From Callaeas wilsoni (lineage: Eukaryota; Chordata; Aves; Passeriformes; Callaeidae), in assembly GCA_013398955.1 (NCBI GenBank), contig VWPU01009501.1, positions 215,001 to 279,000 of the forward strand: a DNA stretch of 64,000 bases, written 5' to 3'. The notes below the pieces were generated by a model that was not told where the DNA came from, made no database searches, and saw only the letters and a program-made list of their open reading frames with translations. Position numbers and translations under genes: made by a program. This document shows positions 27,804 to 41,144 of the stretch, piece after piece; position 1 is the first letter of the stretch, and the number at the start of each line of letters is the position of its first letter.

Positions 27804-28765
27804 TCTTCTCCTGAATGAGTGTCAATCCAGTGCCTACTCTGAAAAGCTTTAGCATTTTGGGGAAATGACTCAACTTACCTAGTGTTAACCATGTAAAAGG
27901 TAAGCAACTAGCTAGTTCTCTATGCTTTCCTTAGTGGGCATTTCCTGAGTACTGAATTTTGCCATGATAATGTAGATACTCAAGAATTCACATGGTGTAT
28001 GTAAATATAATGCATTCATATATACCCGCAGTAAAGGGAAAGTTGTACTGAGGAATGAATATCCAACTTGAAAGCAGCAATACTTCTGGTCTCTTTTGGA
28101 ATGTGAGTGCTAAGAGGAATTTATTTTATTCATGTAGCACCTTTCATTATCATCAAAAAACCCTGACACTCCATATAAGACAATAAAATCAATGTGATAA
28201 ATAAATAAATATTAAGTATAAAACAAAGTCTCCAGGAGTTTTGAATGGGAAAAAAGTTCAAAGGAATGGCAACATATCCATGCTTTGAAACTCCCTAGAG
28301 AAAAAAAAAAAAGTGCATTTAAGTAGATTTTAGGAGAGAGAGTACTCAGTACTGCTTCCTGTAGAGATACAAAATTTGTAAATACTGAATGATACCTAAA
28401 TGATGATATCCATCAGAATTTGCCACTTTGTTGAACTCAGATTGGTCTACCTGAAGGTTTTAAAGTTCATCAGAAGGGAATATCTAGAGTCACTGTTACT
28501 TGTAGGCTTACCATTCAAGGAGCACAAGGTGAACATAATGTGATGACAGTACAGCTGGGGGACTGGACTGAAAGCCCAGATCCCCCAAGATATATAGCTC
28601 TTTTGGAGAATAGTTATTTGAAAGTGGAACTAAGGTTATGCATCTCCAGTTCTCAGTTAAAACTTTCAGTGGGATAGGCACTAAATAAGACTATGTCTTT
28701 TAGACCCATAACAGCATGACTGCTGTCTAAACTCACCTAAGTTCTTTTCAAAGTCATGAAGAGAT

Positions 28766-28794
28766 CTGTTTTGATCAGCATAGGATCAAAACAG
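28766..28794. other. Perfect 11-bp inverted repeat
   Basis: CTGTTTTGATC and GATCAAAACAG are separated by a 7-base loop AGCATAG. The arms contain TTTGATC/GATCAAA, close to the TCF/LEF site core (CTTTGATC). No transcript evidence is available. Confidence 0.82.
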
Positions 28795-31489
28795 TAGGAA
28801 TTCTTTTATTACCAGTATTACAGGATGCCTTCTTTCACTAAGTATGTTAGATTTGGAATGAAAATTAAGAAAATAGGTAAAAGGAACCCATCCTCCTTCT
28901 CCCTCAGAAAGTCTCTCTTATTATCTTTGTGCCCATGAGAGAAGAATACTACTTTTTTTTTTACTACAGATAGCTTATTTGAAGCTCAAACAGTCTCTAA
29001 AGTACTATGGCCTATTAGCTAACAGGCAAATCCATGTAATATTTGGTACTAATAGTAACAGTTGTGTGATAACATTAGGCTCTCTCTTTCTTTGTGAGAA
29101 ACCATAGATCCAGTCTTCCTGGAACACTTGCTGCCTTCCTTATGTTTACTAGAGTAGCTGTAGGTTTGATTTAGGTTCCACTTTTACTGATAGCTGAAGA
29201 TCTAAGCTGATTTTTAAACATAAACCCATACCTGCCAACCAGTTTATGAACACACTTGCTTTTCTTTTGACAACAGTCAAGCTTGACTATAGAAGTTTTC
29301 ACTTGAGGTCATCTCTGCTGATCCTTAACTTGTGAACTGAGCTGGTATGCCTTTCATACTGGCCTAGACAAGTGCTAACTTCAGTGATCTGGTGAGAGAC
29401 CTCAATAAATAGTTTCTACCTTCTGTTCCTGGTGTCATTCTGATGCAGAATTTTCCATTCTCTGTAGTATACAGTTAGGAAAATTTACTGCTCCACAGAA
29501 GCCTAGTTTTTTTTTTCTCAGTAATGTATTCTGGTATACTTTGCTTTTCTGGAGTTAAAATTAAAACTTTGATCGATTTTTTTCCTAAAGTAAAGCTTCA
29601 TGAAAAAGCCCAGCAGTTACAGCTTATGTTTCTAGCTTAATTGTACCGTAGTTAATTAGCAAGTAAATTTCCATAGGTAGATTTTGTAGAGCTTACCTAT
29701 CAAAGGCATTGACCTAGAGGGCTAGGACCTGACTGCTTCCTCTGACAGTGTTTATAGACAAGCTTCATTGTAGATGAGGACTCTTCACTTTCAGAGCTTA
29801 GCAAGCACCTCTGGGCCTAATTGTGAAGCTGAGTAGAGACAAGGGACAAACGTTTGTAGTTGTTGGCAGAACTCCTGTCCTTTCATGAACATTGGCCAAA
29901 ATGCAATTTTTTTTTGCTGGTCTTGAAAACTGTGTCCAGTTCTCATGATATTTGCTCTGCTTCTGACTTTCATGAATGAACTGGAATTTTCCCTGCGATG
30001 CTGGAAGACTGCTCTGTTCTGTCAGAAGAGATAATGAAGAGCTTTAATATTAATGGTGAGACAATGATTCTGACAAACTTGCTTTTATACTTTACAGAAG
30101 AAAAATGATAAAATGATTGTATCTGCAAATTGAGTAGACTCTGATGAACAAAATTTTAAACAGGTAAAAGCTTGCTGATCCCAGGACAGCTGAACAATCA
30201 GACAGAAATGTGTCATGCATCATCTTGCGACCTTATTATTGGTTTGGATTATTACTGGTTGGTATCTTTCCTCATAGCCTTTCTGGTTTATTCTTACTCT
30301 GATATAAACACAAAGTTTTTTAACAGCATTTGAAGTAAATGAAAATATTTTGTCTGCTTCAGCTGCTGTTAGGTCTGGTTGTAATAAATATGAATATTTA
30401 CAATTGTGTGATTCATCACAGTTGTTAAAACTTCAGGAACTATCACTCAAGCATAAACATACTCTGCCTACTGTTTCTGAGGTTGGTGAAAGAACATATA
30501 GTTGGCAAATGTCAATTTTTTTTACTTAACTGTAATTTATGGATTTTTGTGTATCTTGTTCCTACTAGGTGATATTTTTTAGCACAAAGTGGAAAGTAAT
30601 AATACGTCTTTGCATTTCTATAATATCCAGTGTCAAAGTGCTTAAAAGCATTAATTGATCAAAGTTACTATGTGGCTGTGGGATTGGTAAGGATTCAATT
30701 TCTGAAGTAAAACCATCACTTAGTAAAAAAGTTGTTTACAGGGAAGTTGCAAGCACAGATATACTCCAGATGTGTTCCTTCTATGAAGCCTTGTCTCATT
30801 CAGTGTTATGTGCCTGCCAAGTTTTTGACAGATTGGCAGCTCTTTCTTTTTCATCTTTTTAAAAATAATTTTCAGCATTTACAATGTGGTACAAATATTA
30901 TCAATAGATGGTTCCTTTTAAGGACTGAAGCATTGTAGATGCTTAGTACAGGTTTCAGAGTTTTAAAAATGTAGGTATCTGCCTTAGCAGGTTACTCTGA
31001 GTCCCTGTGTGAAATATTTTGGGCCACGTTCTCCCTCTAGTCTGCAGGAGACCTGTGTTTCTTCAGAGAATGATGAATTACTCTCACACTGAGTTTGAAG
31101 AAAGACAGGGTAGTTGGTGAGTATGGCAAAACTACTTTTGAGCTCCATGGAGGTGTCACGAAGCTTGAGGCAGGTGCCACACACTGTGCCTTTACTCCTT
31201 GGAGGACTAGGCTGAGATTAGTGACTTAGCTGAACATATCTGCCCTGTATCAAGTGACTACGCTAATTAGGAGGCAAGAAGTGTTTTCACTAGATTTCTT
31301 TGGGTCCCATTACTCTTCCAGTTGTGGCTAAAATTTGGTCACACAAGAAGCTGGAATAATTTTACTTTTGACAACATAGCCTTTTTGCTACATTCTTGAA
31401 ATAAAGATCAGTGAAACTGAGGCATTGTTTTACATTAGTTGACTTTCTACTATTCTACAACAGCAACCGTGTTATATTGGGTTTTACAC

Positions 31490-31920
31490 TTCATGCTTTG
31501 TTTATCTGCCTTCAGTAAATGATTTCCCTGGGCAATATCTTATCCTTACATCATATTTCTGGTATCTCAGTAGCATATGTTGTCCCCACTGGAGCACACT
31601 TGGTAGTAATGTCTTCATGATGCTTTCTAATGTCTTGTCATAAAATTGTACATCCATCTTGTGCTTAAAGATAAACAGATAGAATTGCTGTAATCCAAAG
31701 GGCACAGCCACAGCTCTTGTTCTGTGTGAGAGTAGCTCTGAGAACACTGGCTTTCTGTGTCTCTCAAGACCTTATTATTAAGCCTTATGAGCTTTGGATC
31801 AATCATACTTATTAACTACACCAAGAATTCTGCTTTAGCTCTGTAAGGTCATGCAGGACTGACAGTAAGTTAGAGCTGATTTTTCAAAAGTGTAACAAGC
31901 TGTATTCCTCTGTCCAGGTC
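31490..31920 (-). pseudogene. Decayed Ty3/gypsy-like retrotransposon pol remnant (RNase H end)
   Basis: On the minus strand the frame from 31747 down to 31505 ends with MLLRYQKYDVRIRYCPGK (PGK at 31531-31523), preceded by FIFKHKMDVQ and KTLESI. This order is that of the C-terminal RNase H region of Ty3/gypsy polyproteins: an H/Y-D-K-x-LE block, then an LLR-Q-YD block, then Y-x-PGK. Just upstream a second frame reads YSHTEQEL (31734-31711), where such proteins carry a Y-x-x-x-E-x-EL block, so a frameshift lies near 31711-31714. After PGK another frame shift is suggested by ADKQS. Earlier still, WTEE (about 31915) fits the linker before RNase H, with stops in between. Nothing here is functional. 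Confidence 0.62.
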
Positions 31921-32785
31921 TAGTGAGTTTATTGAAGGGAAGACTTGCTGTTCAAAGGAAGGTGACTTATAACCAAAGTATTTCAACAAACAAATAATTC
32001 CATGATTTAGAAATCCAAGTACGCGTCCTATCTCCAGAAGATTTCTTCTAAAACACAGTGCAATAAACTGTAAGTAAAAGGTACTCCAGAACTGGCCACC
32101 AATGTCAGCAAGAACTTCCTTGCTTGCTTTCGCTTTTCTTTAAACTTCTGTAGTCTTGAAAAAATGTTATGTGACTGAAACCAGAAAATAGGCTGCTCCA
32201 GTATTCCTTTGTAAGCAACAGATTAATAATTAATACAGAGTATATTTAACTATTAGAATTAAATAAGATTTTAATGGAAAATTATATGCGTAATGTTTTC
32301 ATGTAATGGAACAAGTATAAGTGGCTGAATCACTGCAGCTGCAGAGCATCACATAGTAACACAAGCCAAGAAGAATGTTGTTTAAAGGTGAAACCGTAGA
32401 GTCACTGGTTACCTTTGCCATGTTAGATTTCCAGAAGTGAGACCTATCCTTTGAAATAGAGCCTCGAAGGACAGAAGCTTGGCTCAAAGCATAGATTAAA
32501 TATAGGTGAATGTCGTTATGGTGTAAGCAAGCTTCAGTCTGGAATTACAAGCTACAATTATTTGGCTAAAGAGGTGACAAAACTTATATTAAATTGTCAT
32601 GTATTGACAACACAGTTCCATAGGCAAGATTTTGTATGCATCTTTCCAAGAGATGAAGAGCCTGCTGTGCTTTAAACTATGATACCTGGTTAAAGATTTA
32701 TGTTGTAGCAAATAAAATAAGACAAAGTCAGTTCAAACAGTGGTAATTGTATGCCAACGTATGTAAAAAAAATATATATGGGTTC

Positions 32786-32817
32786 ATTAATATTAATACT
32801 AATACTAATACTAATAA
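32786..32817. repeat. (TAATAC)n short tandem repeat
   Basis: ATTAATATTAATACTAATAC continues as about four ACTAAT units. It may vary in length between individuals. Confidence 0.88.
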
Positions 32818-35800
32818 ACCAGTTCTGTGTAGGTAGGAGTGACTAAAACTGTGTTGTAGAACGGAATTATAACATTTCCTCTTGAGTCCTGAGGAGGTTC
32901 TGACTTCCATTCCTGTGAATATCTTTTGATAATTATTTTATTGCTCCTGTAGATGAAGCATTAAAGATTAAAGTTTCTTGTGAAATGCTCAGTCAGGGAA
33001 GTCAGATTGTAAGAGGTTATTGTGCAAATTGCCCTTTTCATTGTTTGCGAGTTAGAACAGATTGATAATTGATCAGCAATTTGAACATTAATTTGATACT
33101 TGTTGGATCTCTTATATTTTAAAAATTTTTGCTTAATATTGTTAGTTACATTAGGAAAGCACATAGGAATTAAATGCCAAGGTCTCTGTCATGAAGTTTA
33201 TGGTTTTTTTGATGGAGTAGTTATTATTCTGATCTTAAAAAAACCCACCTCAAGACTACAACTAATACTATACTGAAGGTCAGATTTCTGTATTCTGTAT
33301 CTTCTTTCAGTATTCCAGCAGAATAAATATGGGTGGTTTGCATTTGTTTAGAGCAGACTGTCCTTTTTAGCAATGGTTTTGGTAAGGCTGAACAAAACTG
33401 AGGCTGCTAGAAGCTACAAGCTGATAGGAGATTCTTAAATAGCTTGTTGGGAAAATAGAGGATATATTTAGTAAGGTAGATAATTCAAAGCAGTGGTTTC
33501 TTCAGCAAAAAGTGACTTATTGGATATTTCAGGAGGGGTGCAACTCTTATGCAGAACTGTGCGTGCCCTCCCTTAGAAAGTGCCTGATGTCCCCTCAAAA
33601 CACAGATTATAGCTTGTTTTCCTTTTCTTGGCTTCTTGTCCTTGATGACAAATTAAATCGCACCGGATACAGGAATATTCCCTGTAAAATTCTAAGATGA
33701 TTGCTTGCATTACGAGGTTGTGTGATTCAGAGGTTAGAAGACTTAAAGTAAATTACAGTTTATAAATTACTGCAAATTATAGATTTTACTGTCTTAAACA
33801 GAAAGAAATAAATAAACTATTGGTGTTTTCAGGTAGAGAACTAATTTTTAATACAAAATTATAATTTTCAAATAAAACTTGTAGTCTGCATTGGCCTAAT
33901 TTTTACTGAATAGGTTTCATAACTTTGAAAAACTTTTTCCCTGTGAAATGTCAAATAAGAATTCCTTTTCATGATGTCTGCCAGCATATAGTATGTGCAC
34001 ACCACCAAAGAAAAGCACTTGCAGTGGTGCGTAGGATGGAGCTAGAAATTTGACTATAGAATGGTTGGTTCATTTCTCCTGGGAAAAATGGTATGTAGTT
34101 CAGTGCCCAAATGATGCTTTAAGGTAAACTCGTTTAGTTGATCCACCTTTGAAGATTAAAAGACTTGAATAATTTCTGCAGGGGAGGAGGGGCTGGTTTT
34201 TTTGTTTATTTTTGGTTTTTAACCCTGTGATCCCAAAGAATTCACATCTGGCTCAGAACAGAAAGCAACTAATATTAGTGCTTAAAACTCATACTTCCTC
34301 TGTTGACAGTGAAGAATATTATACTTTTCACCTTTGAGATGAATTAGAAGTGTTAGTACTGTATCTTAGGATTTATTTTCATATTTCCAGAGATTTTTAA
34401 ATTACTCCAAATTCATAAGGAGTATTTATGAGTCTAAAAATGTACAAACCTTCCTAGGATCAGTTTAGTCTCTTCTCTTGGTAATGCTGTTCCCATGACA
34501 TAATAAAACATTCCACAGAAGTCAGTATGGCATGAAGCAATAGAGGTTAGGGCATAGTAAATATTTGCATTTAATAAAAAATATCTGCTAAAGAATCAGT
34601 ACAAAATGGAAAAAAAAAAAAAAGTAAGGGACATGAGGGAAAGAAAATTTGAAAATCTTCTGTGAAAAGAGAGAAGCCCCCATCAGTATCTTACAGGGCT
34701 TTATCATATAGATTCCAGTGGCTATTCAACAGGTATTTCATTTACTTCTTGTTCACTGCAGCACAGGGACCTTCATCATAGTTGTACTTGTCATGGTTGA
34801 AGTGGCTGGAAACACCAGTGTAGGTATGCACTGATCTACCTTCGAACTTCTCGTGTGTGATTTTGGTGACTGTCAGCTACATTCAGTAATGAGAGGATCT
34901 TATTGTCCATCTTCAGACTAAAACCTTGGCATGCAAGAAGCTTATCTTTATAGCTCACATACTCCAGAAGTAACCACCTGAAGGAACACTCTACCTGTTC
35001 ATACTCCCATTACTTCTGTCTTAAACCAAGCTTTTATTACATTGAAGTTGATGAAGGTCTTGTATTCTGGACAAGAAGATAATTTCAGTCTGGAGTTAGC
35101 AGGTTAATTAGTAGTAATCTTGATGAGCCTGCAGTTTTAAGAGATGTTTAGACTGACAGCAGATCTCTCTCCTGGATGATTCTGAGTCTAGAATGGACTC
35201 TTGATGGCAGTTTATCAATGTATATTTTGAATTTGCCTGCATTATAATAGCTGTGCTTAACACTGATCAGACCAAGAAGTGCAAAATGTTCTCTTCCAGC
35301 CTTTTACAAAGAGAAGGAATTTTGATAATTAAGATGAACACCAGATTTTTTTTTTTGTTCTAGTGGTAATTTTCACTGGAAGTAAGATATGAATGCATCT
35401 CCTATGCTCACTAGTTTTAATATTTTTTAATAGCTTCTAGACTGGGTGTAGAAATTACTTAAATTGCTGGCATTAGCACTACCAGTAGTAGACTGCTATT
35501 TTGTATTAGATTGTGTTGAAAGCCATCAAACCTTTTTCTCTCTTGTCATGCCCCCATCCCTGCTACCCCCAGGAATCAGTCTTCTATAAAGATTTTGTAG
35601 GCAACTCTGTTTTTAAAAGCATAGAAGTGGTTTTCTTTAGATTAAGTCTCATGTAAGAACATGGTAGTACTTAGCTACACAATTTTCCAAGATATTTAAA
35701 AGACAATCTGATCTCCTTTTTGCCGTTTAGTTCAAAGAAGGTATTTCTGAGGATTTCTCATGTTGCAATTCCCACTCTATAGCTTTGTTTCAGTCAGATA

Positions 35801-38782
35801 ATAGGGCTTAATTTTAAAATTCTTGTCCCTGATGCTTTTTTCTGAAAATATATCTGAAGTCAACCTTTTTTTGTTCTACTAGTATTATTCATTTCATCTT
35901 ACCTGTAATATAACTCGTGTAATGAAGTTATTCATAAAAACTTGTTGGTGTTTTTGTCCATCAAGAATATTTTATCTGATATTTTAAAGACAAATATCAA
36001 AGTTTTGAGTCTTCTAGAGTACACACGTAATAGCCAGAGCAAAGAAGTAACCAATAATAGTAACGTTAAAAGACAAGTTTGCTAAAAAATGTAAATTAAT
36101 TTAATAAAATGATGAATCAGTGGATCTACAACACAACATAGCTTAGTTGTATACAGCGTGAGCTCTACTCCGAAACAGTTCTGTATGTATTTGATTCTAA
36201 CAAATGATACTTTCTTGGTACTGCAGTCTTGTGTATATATGGTCATAAATCAGCTGTACAGGTCTAGACCAAAGTGCTCCCTTCAGTGTCAAGCAGCAGT
36301 AGGCTCTTCTGCCTTACTGTATATGTGGCTCTGATGTTTAAACCAAATGTGGCATGTTTATGTTTGTGTCTTATAATTGGAAGGCTGTGCCCCATGAAGT
36401 GTGAGATTTGAAAAGTATTTGTTTCTAGGCACAATGGTTTGTGAATGTCATGAGGACGGCTGCAGAGCACGTGAGGAAGAGAACACCACGAGAGAGTCTG
36501 GCAACAGGGAAGAAAGTGTGCTTATTTTTTTTGAAAACTGCTTCAAATTTCTCATCACAAACTTTCTCTCTCACCCTGTTGCTTTCTTTTCTAAGTTAAA
36601 AACCAAAGCCATTCCCTTCATCTGGTATTACCTGTTTTGGTGAAGGCTCAAATACGTTGGTTTGCATTGTACGCAACTCCCTGAAATTTGATATTGCTTG
36701 CCAGAGAAAACTGGAAGGACATCTGAGGACATTAACTGGCAACAGAATAACCCTTAAGGATATTTCAAGCCTGGATATTGATGATGAGAAAAAAATGCTG
36801 TTCTGAGTGTTTCTTTTGCTGGGACATCAAGAAAACCCTCAAAAGTGTGCATAAAAAGAAAAAAAACATATCCAGCAGCCTTGTGCTAAATAACTAGCAA
36901 TTACATGTTGGCAGTGGCATGATAACAATGGTTTCTCCAGTATTACTGACATAATAATCTAATATTATTGATAGTCATAATATATGAATTGGCTGTAAAA
37001 TGTTCTAAATTAAGGTATATTGAACCACTGTATTTGATGACAGTTGAGTGGCAATGATGGCAGAGGAGAGGAGGAGGAGGAAAACAAAGCATAGAAGAAA
37101 ATTATTTACCAGTAGAAATTCATGTCTGCTTCAGCCTGCCATTCCATGGTCTGGTTTTCTTATGCTGCAAATCTTTAAATATTTTTGAGTTCTCTGGCAT
37201 GAACTGAGAGGACAACCCACAATTCCTCTCCTCAATCTTCACCCACAGGAGTAGCAATGTAATGTAATGCATGGTGACATTTCATATTATTGCAGACTGT
37301 AGACATTTTAGTAACATCTCTTCTATAAACTTGTCCATCTTGAAAATCTAATTATTTTTGGAACATTTTTTGTTACCATATGGCATGACAATGTTATGCA
37401 GGCTGTGACAAGCAGTGCAGCAAGCTCTTTTTGGTGTTTCCTTCTGTATTATTAACCATTGCTAACCACTTTTATCAATATTACTATTATATTTTATACG
37501 TTGATTTCAAACCTCTTCTTATAAAAGCAGTCTTGAAATTGACACTGTTTAATAGTACAACTCACTTGAGTTGGTTGTCTGTGAGTCTGTAATGAGTAAT
37601 GTAATCCACTTTAACCTTTAACCCCTACCTTAGTCCTGGACACGTCTAGTATTCCAAAGTGTTATGGGTTCCCGCTGTTTTTTCAGAGCTCTCTGAGGCA
37701 TGACAGTCTCGTGTAATATCTTCTGTCATTTGCCTTTTTGATCCCTATGAAGCAGAAACTATATGCTGAATTCATGCTATATTCAGTTCTACTCACCTTA
37801 GTACTGGAAGATGTAAGGAAGAACAGAGAAGGGTGCTCAGAGGATCAAGCAGTGAGATATCTGAGTAACTCTTAGACTGTAGTGTGTGAGGAAGATTAAA
37901 TTGTAAGAACACTTGCCTTTTAGTAAGGTGATAATTTAAAGGGTCATGACAAAAGGCTGTTAGTATTTGAAGGTATAAACATCTGAAAAACTGTGTCTTT
38001 AGAAGAGTTATAATGAAGAGGGATAAATTGAAACTGAAAAATTTTTCCATGAGCATTAGGCAAAATGCTCTAAGTGACTTATTTTCCATTAAGGAACAGT
38101 TGTTCTAGGGAAGATGTGTAAAAGCAACATCTTGATCTTTATAACTGAAACAGGTGAAGTATGATAACAATATCTGTGTTTCCAGGGCAGAAGTGGCATG
38201 GTATGATTGGCTTTCCTACAGGCCGAGTTAAGCGGTACCAAATTTGGTTAACTAAGCATTATTCTTCTATGAATACAGTGTGCAACATTAAACAAAATAC
38301 TGCATTGGATTTTTGTGTAATTGCTAAACCTACTGTACCACATGCTTGTGCATGTATGAAGAATGGGAAGAGTGTAGTGCAATTTTTCACAAGCTTAGGG
38401 TAGAACATCAGCAGACAGGAGAAATGCAATTATGGTATAAAACTAGGGGGAAGATGGAGTGAAGAGCTTGTCTAACACAGAGTCAAACCTTCCAGGACCC
38501 AGATGCAGGAAGTGTTGATTGCATTCGTGGATTCTTCCAACTGTTGCCTCACAAATGGTGCTAAGGCGTGTGTCTAATTAAAATCTCAGTAGAGCATTTG
38601 TTCTTGGTTTGATAGTTTTGGAGGAATTCAAGGATATTCTTCTTACGTTTTTTTCCTTTAAGTCTATTTGATGCTGGGGTTGGAAGCCTAGAATAGGCTA
38701 GAGCATTACAGAGAGTTCTATTGGCTTTAGCTCCTGGTGTGATAGTACAAGAAAATGTGCAGCATCTCCTGGTATTAACACT

Positions 38783-38864
38783 GAATCACAGAATGCTTGA
38801 GGTTGGAAGAGACCTCTGAAGTCATCTTGTCCAACCCCCTGTTCGCACAGGGTCACTCAGATCA
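38783..38864 (-). mobile_element. CR1 LINE 3' tail, short
   Basis: GAATCACAGAATGCTTGAGG, followed by TTGGAAGAGACCTCTGAAG and TCCAACCCCCTG, is the reverse complement of a CR1 3' end. Only about 80 bases remain, the usual result of heavy 5' truncation during CR1 insertion. The right edge, after GGGTCACTCAG, is approximate. Confidence 0.9.
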
Positions 38865-40438
38865 GAGAGATGTGTTAGTAGCTATGGCAAGAGATTTTTA
38901 AAAGGGCAAGTATTTACTGGAGAATACTTTGAAAAATATGATTTTGATTTTCATTAAGGGGAACTACATTTGTCAAGAAGTCTTTTGGGGAAAAGAGTTT
39001 CAGTTTATTTTGTGGATTAGTTCTTTAGTTGTATTTTGACATGATAAACCGATAGCATGATAAACCAACAGCAGTTTTACATAATTGTCACTTCCCTTAT
39101 TTGCATCATAAAATGACACAACCTTACAGTAATTAGAAGTGTTTTAACAGGTTGACACAGGAAACATTATGTTGTAAGAATACTGAAATGTTTCCATAAG
39201 TTTTGATATATGTAAGGATTTAAAATACAAAATGATGAAATTCAGTACTAAAATTTATTAGCAGTGAATGTGTCAAGGATTAATAAAAAACAAGAATGAA
39301 AAATAGGACTGAGACATATAGAATAACATTCCAACATTTTTTTTTTTTTAACAGTGTCTTCCCATACCAGACCTTTTCAAAGTATTTAGCTCCATGGGAA
39401 ATGTTTATAAGTGTGTGTTTCGTCAGTTAAGGTACTTCTAAATGTTTAGAAGCCAATTTACTTTGGAAATCAATATTTCATATTCAGTTTCTTAGTTTTC
39501 TTTTTGGTCAGCCTTAGCAATTTAAGATTTTTCAGAGTATTCTGCAAATTTTATAGAATAGAAGCTGCAAAGTGATGCAGCTGCATTAGTTGAACTTTGA
39601 AAAGCTTCTTTGAAGTCTAGAGTTTCAGTTGTAAAGTGAAGCTGGCACTTCCATGAACATGCAGGTGTTTACCCCTTTAAGTGACAGAAAATAACAAATA
39701 ACTCTTCTGGATTTCATTCCTAACAGGAAAAAAATTGACTAATCCAAAACATAAGCCAGTCAAGGACATTTTGATAATCAAATTATATTAGTAATAAAGC
39801 AAGTAAACTTTTCAAGTGAGTAAGTTTACTGAGAAGACTTAGCCTGGAATAAGATTACCTCATATGAGTTGGGCATGTAGAACAAAATATTAGGAAAGTT
39901 AAAAGTATAGGCAAAAAATGTTTTCAGAACTATTTGCTATGAAAAAAGAAAGAGGAGATGGGTTATCATCATTGCCAAAGCATCCAATTGTATTATTCCA
40001 TAAGTTGGTTCAGCAAAAGAACGATCGTGATAAGAGGAGAGAAGAATGAATTCTTGTTTTGATTTCATGCTTATTGCTTTGAGATTTGCATAGTCTCATA
40101 ATAACACTTACCAGCCATCTGGTTTCCAGAGGAAAAAACTTTTTCTTACTGAAAAGGCTAGGACATAACATGCACCATTTAAAAGCTCATTGTCTGGAAA
40201 TGACATAATGACTTTCTGTTTTCAAATTATTAATTAGTGATTAACTCAGAAAACCAGCAGGTTATTCCAACTCTAGGGGACATACAATGTATTTTGGGCA
40301 ACCTTGCAATTCCTACTTATGAGGAATCAAATTAAAGTAGTAAAAAAGTGAGCAAGGACATTAAAGAACTCAAGTACATTATAACATGCACTTATAATTT
40401 ATTTTAAAAGATGAAATTTGCTTGTTTATATTTTGAGG

Positions 40439-40466
40439 TATCTTTATACATGAGTGTATAAAGATA
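40439..40466. other. Perfect 12-bp hairpin, TGAG loop
   Basis: TATCTTTATACA and TGTATAAAGATA flank a 4-base TGAG loop. The AT-rich stem includes ATCTTT/AAAGAT. It could be chance in AT-rich DNA or a remnant of an inverted-repeat insertion. Confidence 0.8.
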
Positions 40467-41144
40467 AATAAATGACCTATAAATGTTGTCATTCAATAAA
40501 TCCCACTCTATATGTGACCTAGACTATGGTGTCATTATATTACATATTCCTCAGATGTGATGATGAAAGTCAAGGTTTTTTCATAGTGTTTGTAAGATGT
40601 ATATGATGATGAAGATTAATAGTCCATTATATTTTTAGTTGATAAAATAAGTGCTGTAATACTGTTATTCTTTGAAGAATCTTAAAAAAAAAAAGGCAAA
40701 CAAAATACACCTTTAAAATTTCATTATGGTGCATTATAGCAAATTACACCAACTGTTATTGTAACTAATCATAAATGACCATTTAGTGGGAAAAATGAGA
40801 TCTGAATATCCACAGAAAAGAAATGATGCATTAATATTTCTTTGCTGTGGGTCCTCAGGTTGGGATTGTTGTACATGGGAGGGACTCTGCCAATGCCCCA
40901 TTTTTGTTTTTTTTTGTGGCTAAATACAATATAGAATAAATAAATAAATACAAATCGAATAATTTTACTCTACCTGAATTTTTTTCCAAATTATTTGTTT
41001 TTTGTTAAAGTATACACTATTAGTTTATCTTACAATCTGATGTAAGGATTTAGTTCTACTTTGAGACCCTTCAGTTTTGTTCTGCATATCAATAAACTCC
41101 CATTATGGGAGCAAATCCCCTGTAGATATTTAAAATTCAAGGCG

